A stretch of 64,000 bases of DNA from an uncultured Bacteroidota bacterium (GTDB taxonomy: Bacteria; Bacteroidota; Bacteroidia; Bacteroidales; UBA932): contig CALGSW010000001.1 of the NCBI GenBank assembly GCA_937901965.1, forward strand, positions 1-64,000, written 5' to 3'. Positions 60,829-64,000 of this stretch are shown piece after piece. Both the position numbers and the translations under genes were made by a program. The stretch's first letter is position 1; the number at the start of each line of letters is the position of its first letter. Under the pieces are notes generated by a model. That model ran no database searches. It had not been told where the DNA came from and saw nothing but the letters and a program-made list of their open reading frames with translations.

Positions 60829-62728
60829 CCTAGTAGTATCCTTTGGAGGTTACGATCTTTTTAGTGAAGTAAATTTTCATATTGGAGATAAAGATAAAGT
60901 GGGGCTTGTAGGAAAAAACGGATCCGGAAAGTCCACAATTCTTAAGATATTAGCAGGAATAAATAAGCCATCCTCAGGAAAAGTGATGGTTCCTGCTTCT
61001 GAAAAAATTGGATATCTTCCACAGGAGATGGAACATAATAAAGACAAAAGCGTCATTGATGAAGCAATGATGGCTTTCTCTTTTATAGATGATATTAAAA
61101 CGAATATTGAGGATGTCTCTAAACAGCTTTTAATCAGGAAAGACTTTGAAAGTGAAGCATATCATAATCTTATTATTAAGTTAAACGAATTACATGATAA
61201 ACTAACAATTTCAGAAAGTGGAAACCCAAAAGGTGAAGCGGAAAAGACTCTTTTTGGCCTTGGCTTTAAATCAGAAGAGCTCGGCAAGCCGACATCGTCA
61301 TTTAGTCAGGGGTGGAATATGAGGATTGAGCTTGCGAAAATTCTTCTCTCATCACCATCAACTCTGTTGCTTGATGAGCCTACAAACCACCTTGATATTG
61401 AGTCAATACAATGGCTTGAAGAGTATCTTTCATCATATCAGGGGGCATTGGTATTAGTATCTCACGACAGAAGATTTCTGGATAAAGTAACAAACAGGAC
61501 AGTAGAGTTAATGCTTGGAAAAATCCACGACTACAAAGTTCCTTATTCAAAGTATCTTGAATTAAGAAAAGAGAGGATGGAGCAACAGTGGGCGGCTTAT
61601 GAAAACCAGCAAAGAATGATAGAAAAGAGCGAGGAGTTTATTGAAAGATTCAGATATAAAGCAACAAAATCAAATCAGGTTCAGTCAAGAATTAAACAAC
61701 TGGATAAAATAGACAGGATAGAGATTGAAGAGGAGGATAAGTCAGCAATCAGTGTAAAGTTTCCATCTGCACCAAGATCTGGGAATGTTGTAGTAAAAGC
61801 AAAAGGGCTTTCAAAATCATATGACAAAAAACTTGTGTTTAGTGGAGCAGACATTACTATTGAAAGAGGGGAAAAAATTGCTTTAGTCGGTAGAAACGGA
61901 GAGGGGAAAACCACTTTCATGAAATTGCTTACCTCAGAAATTTCTCCAACCGAAGGTACAATTGAGCTCGGCCATAATGTCTCTTTAGGTTATTATGCTC
62001 AGAATCAAGACGAGCTGCTTGATGGAAATGATACAGTATATGAAACTCTAGATAAGATAGCAACAGGTGATATACGGACGAGACTAAGAGATATCTTAGG
62101 AGCATTTCTATTTAGAGGAGAGGATGTTGACAAGAGAGTTTCCGTTTTAAGTGGAGGCGAAAAATCAAGATTAGCGATGGCTAAACTGATACTAAAGCCA
62201 TATAATTTACTTGCTCTTGATGAACCAACAAATCATATGGACATCAGGTCAAAAGATATATTAAAACAATCTCTTTCAAAATATAATGGTACTCTTATCA
62301 TTGTCTCTCATGACAGAGATTTTCTTGACGGATTGGTAAACAAGGTATTGGAATTTAGAGAAGGACGAATCCGAGAACATATCGGAAGTGTTTCAGACTA
62401 TCTTGAAAGGCACAAACGAGAGGCGGAAGACTCCGCCATAATAAATAATATTACTTCTTCTAAAAAAACTATAGAGAGTAATCCCAAAAATCTTAGTTAT
62501 CATAATAAGGATAGTAGAGAAGAGGGTAAAGAGGAGAGACGAAGAAGACAGAACATTGAAAAATGTGAAGTTCTTATAGAACAAACAGAGGGTGAACTAG
62601 CTTCTATTGAGAATGAACTGGCAGATCTTCATGATAGGACAAAACTAAGTGAACTTATTAATAAATATGACGTTTTAAAGGAGAAACTTTCCAAACTGAT
62701 GGATCAATGGGAGTCACTCCACAATTAA
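60812..62728 (+). CDS. ABC-F family ATPase (Uup/EttA type)
   Basis: 638 residues, two ATPase cassettes and no membrane domain. First Walker A is GLVGKNGSGKST (about 32-43) with Walker B LLLDEPTNHLD; the second is GRNGEGKTT with signature LSGGEKSRLAMAKLIL and LDEPTNHMD. The first signature is degenerate (FSQGWNMRIELAK). A C-terminal coiled coil (about 560-638) follows. ABC-F proteins bind ribosomes and affect translation elongation or antibiotic protection; which subfamily this is remains open. A GTG start at 60812, inside the end of tatC, gives the full MISINDLVVSFGG start. Confidence 0.92.
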   Translation: MISINDLVVSFGGYDLFSEVNFHIGDKDKVGLVGKNGSGKSTILKILAGINKPSSGKVMVPASEKIGYLPQEMEHNKDKSVIDEAMMAFSFIDDIKTNIEDVSKQLLIRKDFESEAYHNLIIKLNELHDKLTISESGNPKGEAEKTLFGLGFKSEELGKPTSSFSQGWNMRIELAKILLSSPSTLLLDEPTNHLDIESIQWLEEYLSSYQGALVLVSHDRRFLDKVTNRTVELMLGKIHDYKVPYSKYLELRKERMEQQWAAYENQQRMIEKSEEFIERFRYKATKSNQVQSRIKQLDKIDRIEIEEEDKSAISVKFPSAPRSGNVVVKAKGLSKSYDKKLVFSGADITIERGEKIALVGRNGEGKTTFMKLLTSEISPTEGTIELGHNVSLGYYAQNQDELLDGNDTVYETLDKIATGDIRTRLRDILGAFLFRGEDVDKRVSVLSGGEKSRLAMAKLILKPYNLLALDEPTNHMDIRSKDILKQSLSKYNGTLIIVSHDRDFLDGLVNKVLEFREGRIREHIGSVSDYLERHKREAEDSAIINNITSSKKTIESNPKNLSYHNKDSREEGKEERRRRQNIEKCEVLIEQTEGELASIENELADLHDRTKLSELINKYDVLKEKLSKLMDQWESLHN

Positions 62729-62741
62729 TAAAATAGAATAA

Positions 62742-63482
62742 ATGGAAAACAAAAATGAGTATCTCTTTGGGATGCATCCTGTAAAAGAGGCTCTGGAAGC
62801 GGGCAAAAAAATAGAAAAGGTTATGTTTAGACAGGGACTTGACGGAGTTCAGTTTCACAGCCTTTTAAAAATGCTTCAGGAAGCAGGTGTGAGTGTACAG
62901 TTTGTACCGGAAGAGAGACTGAACAGATTTACCAAAGGAAGACATCAAGGTGTTGTTGCAATGATATCACAAGTTGAGTATACTTCTATTGAAAAAATAG
63001 TTGAAAACGCACTTTCTGAAGATCGTTCTCCAATTATTGTTCTTTTAGATGGAGTAAGTGATGTAAGAAATTTTGGGGCAACTGCAAGAAGTGCTGAATG
63101 TGCAGGTGCGAAAGGTATTATTTTACCAGCTAAGGGAGGAGCTGCTGTTAATGCAGATGCAATAAAAGCATCAGCTGGCGCATTGCTGAGAGTCCCCGCT
63201 GCAAAAGTATCTAATTTAAGATCTGCTGTATATTATCTAATTGAAAGTGGTTTTCAGATAGTTGCGGCAACTGAACGGGGTGATGTAAGCATTTACGAAA
63301 TTGACTTTAAAAAGCCAACTGCGGTAATTATGGGCTCAGAAGAGAGAGGAGTCTCAGATTCATTACTCTCTATATCTGAATTTAAAGCAAGAATTCCACA
63401 AGCCGGGAAAATTGGATCATTGAATGTCTCTGTTGCGGCCTCAGTGATTATGTTTGAGGCTATGAGGCAGAAAGCCGTCTGA
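62742..63482 (+). CDS. rlmB: 23S rRNA (guanosine-2'-O)-methyltransferase RlmB (SpoU/TrmH family)
   Basis: 246 residues. A substrate-binding N-terminal domain starting FGMHPVKEALEAGKKIEKV is followed by the SPOUT knot domain with NFGATARSAECAGAKGIILP, IMGSEERGVSDSLL and IPQAGKIGSLNVSVAASVIMFEA. RlmB methylates G2251 (E. coli numbering) of 23S rRNA; assignment to RlmB rather than another SpoU member is by the GMHPV start and full motif set. It converges on the second SpoU gene, overlapping 23 bp. Confidence 0.9.
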   Translation: MENKNEYLFGMHPVKEALEAGKKIEKVMFRQGLDGVQFHSLLKMLQEAGVSVQFVPEERLNRFTKGRHQGVVAMISQVEYTSIEKIVENALSEDRSPIIVLLDGVSDVRNFGATARSAECAGAKGIILPAKGGAAVNADAIKASAGALLRVPAAKVSNLRSAVYYLIESGFQIVAATERGDVSIYEIDFKKPTAVIMGSEERGVSDSLLSISEFKARIPQAGKIGSLNVSVAASVIMFEAMRQKAV

Positions 63483-64000
63483 ATTCCGAACAAATTATTG
63501 CAGTTGCAACTGCAACGTTGAGAGACTCTCCTCTTTCTGAATTTACGGGAAATGGAGGTATTTTGATTCTATTGTCTATAGCCATTGATACTTCATCAGA
63601 TATACCATCTGATTCGCTTCCTAATACTATGATTCCTCTGTTTTCAATATTAGCATCATAAATTGAGGGAGCGTGCAAAAATGTACCATATACTGGAATT
63701 ATTTTTTTGTTTTTTTCAATAAAGGACTTTAATTCAAGATAATGTGCTTTAACTCTGAATATCGCTCCCATTGATGCCTGAACACATTTGGGATTATATA
63801 ATTCAACAGATCCCGGTGAAATGAATATATCGTCTATACCGTACCAATCAGCTATTCTAATAATTGTTCCAAGATTACCCGGATCTTTGACGGAGTCAAG
63901 AGCCAGATAGAGTTTACCAGGGTTGATTTCATACGTAGGTATATCAGGCATCTTAACTATAGCAAGAACAGGTGAGGGGGTTGACATAAGAGAGATCCTT
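63460..64000 (-). CDS. SpoU/TrmH-family RNA methyltransferase, partial (5' end beyond window)
   Basis: The frame stays open to the right edge, reading RISLMSTPSPVLAIVKMP, so the ATG at 63987 is probably internal and the N-terminal substrate-binding domain lies outside the window. The SPOUT domain shows LDSVKDPGNLGTIIRIADWYGI, IVLGSESDGISDEV and IPPFPVNSERGESLNVAVATAII, so the methyltransferase is complete at its C-terminus. It would 2'-O-methylate tRNA or rRNA; target unknown. It overlaps rlmB by 23 bp at the 3' ends, and the two are distant paralogues. Confidence 0.85.
   Translation of the reverse strand, partial: RISLMSTPSPVLAIVKMPDIPTYEINPGKLYLALDSVKDPGNLGTIIRIADWYGIDDIFISPGSVELYNPKCVQASMGAIFRVKAHYLELKSFIEKNKKIIPVYGTFLHAPSIYDANIENRGIIVLGSESDGISDEVSMAIDNRIKIPPFPVNSERGESLNVAVATAIICSEFRRLSAS

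Noticed and set aside
1..64000. CRISPR arrays, tRNA or rRNA genes, insertion sequences, prophage
   Set aside because: No spaced direct repeats, tRNA-like cloverleafs, transposase motifs or phage genes were seen; the genes are ordinary chromosomal ones with uniform base composition.

Overview
The window is a gene-dense (nearly intergenic-free), AT-rich stretch of a Bacteroidetes chromosome, most likely from a fermentative anaerobe of the Bacteroidales. The evidence is a SusC/SusD/SusE starch-uptake operon, many lipoproteins with charged residues just after the lipobox cysteine, -7 promoter elements of the TAnnTTTG type just upstream of start codons, and weak or absent Shine-Dalgarno sites. The metabolic genes (ATP-type PEP carboxykinase, 2-oxoacid:ferredoxin oxidoreductase, ADP-forming acyl-CoA synthetase, rubredoxin, acyl-CoA dehydrogenase with ETF) fit the same picture. 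I see no phage, insertion sequence, CRISPR array, rRNA or tRNA.

Layout. 1-2347: a periplasmic isoaspartyl peptidase/asparaginase and a dicarboxylate/amino-acid symporter. 2316-4985 (-): a cytoplasmic 4-alpha-glucanotransferase with two starch-binding domains. 5093-7277: a small membrane protein, a LytS-type histidine kinase and a LytTR response regulator, translationally coupled. 7390-21518: the starch/maltodextrin operon (MFS sugar carrier, SusC, SusD, SusE, three GH13 lipoproteins, a SusA-type neopullulanase), with an omega-amidase and a 5'-nucleotidase lipoprotein behind it. 24067-26428 (-): a coiled-coil protein, ZapA, a 6S-like RNA and RNase Y. 26538-31503 (-): an ADP-forming acyl-CoA synthetase, a 52-residue membrane protein and a four-subunit 2-oxoacid:ferredoxin oxidoreductase, together able to turn 2-oxoacids into acids plus ATP.

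31579-33393 (-): a B12-binding radical SAM protein and rubredoxin. 33495-37313 (+): a tight four-gene cassette of 5'-deoxynucleoside deaminase, purine nucleoside phosphorylase, class II aldolase and MtnA-type isomerase. This reads as a complete deaminase-first route for disposing of 5'-deoxyadenosine and/or methylthioadenosine to DHAP plus an aldehyde, and is the most interesting system in the window. 37338-38773: a HAD phosphatase and a metallo-beta-lactamase-fold hydrolase. 38780-42771 (-): an M2 peptidase, a cyclophilin and PckA. 42847-44769: RecQ. 44750-48065 (-): Maf, KdsC, a DUF2520 protein and an M28 peptidase. 48078-49352 (-): an orphan fucose-isomerase-like protein. 49451-50332: a cation diffusion facilitator. 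50378-54347 (-): DUF3467, EtfB, EtfA and acyl-CoA dehydrogenase. 54429-63482 (+): ValS, a PCMD-type lipoprotein, a thioesterase, TatA, TatC, an ABC-F ATPase and an RlmB-type methyltransferase. 63460-64000 (-): a second SpoU methyltransferase cut by the window end.

Several starts were moved from the longest open frame: the omega-amidase, RNase Y, acyl-CoA synthetase, Maf and DUF3467. Two genes of fewer than 60 codons were added by reading the gaps (rubredoxin and the 52-residue membrane protein). Functional statements rest on motif recognition by eye; no database search was run.
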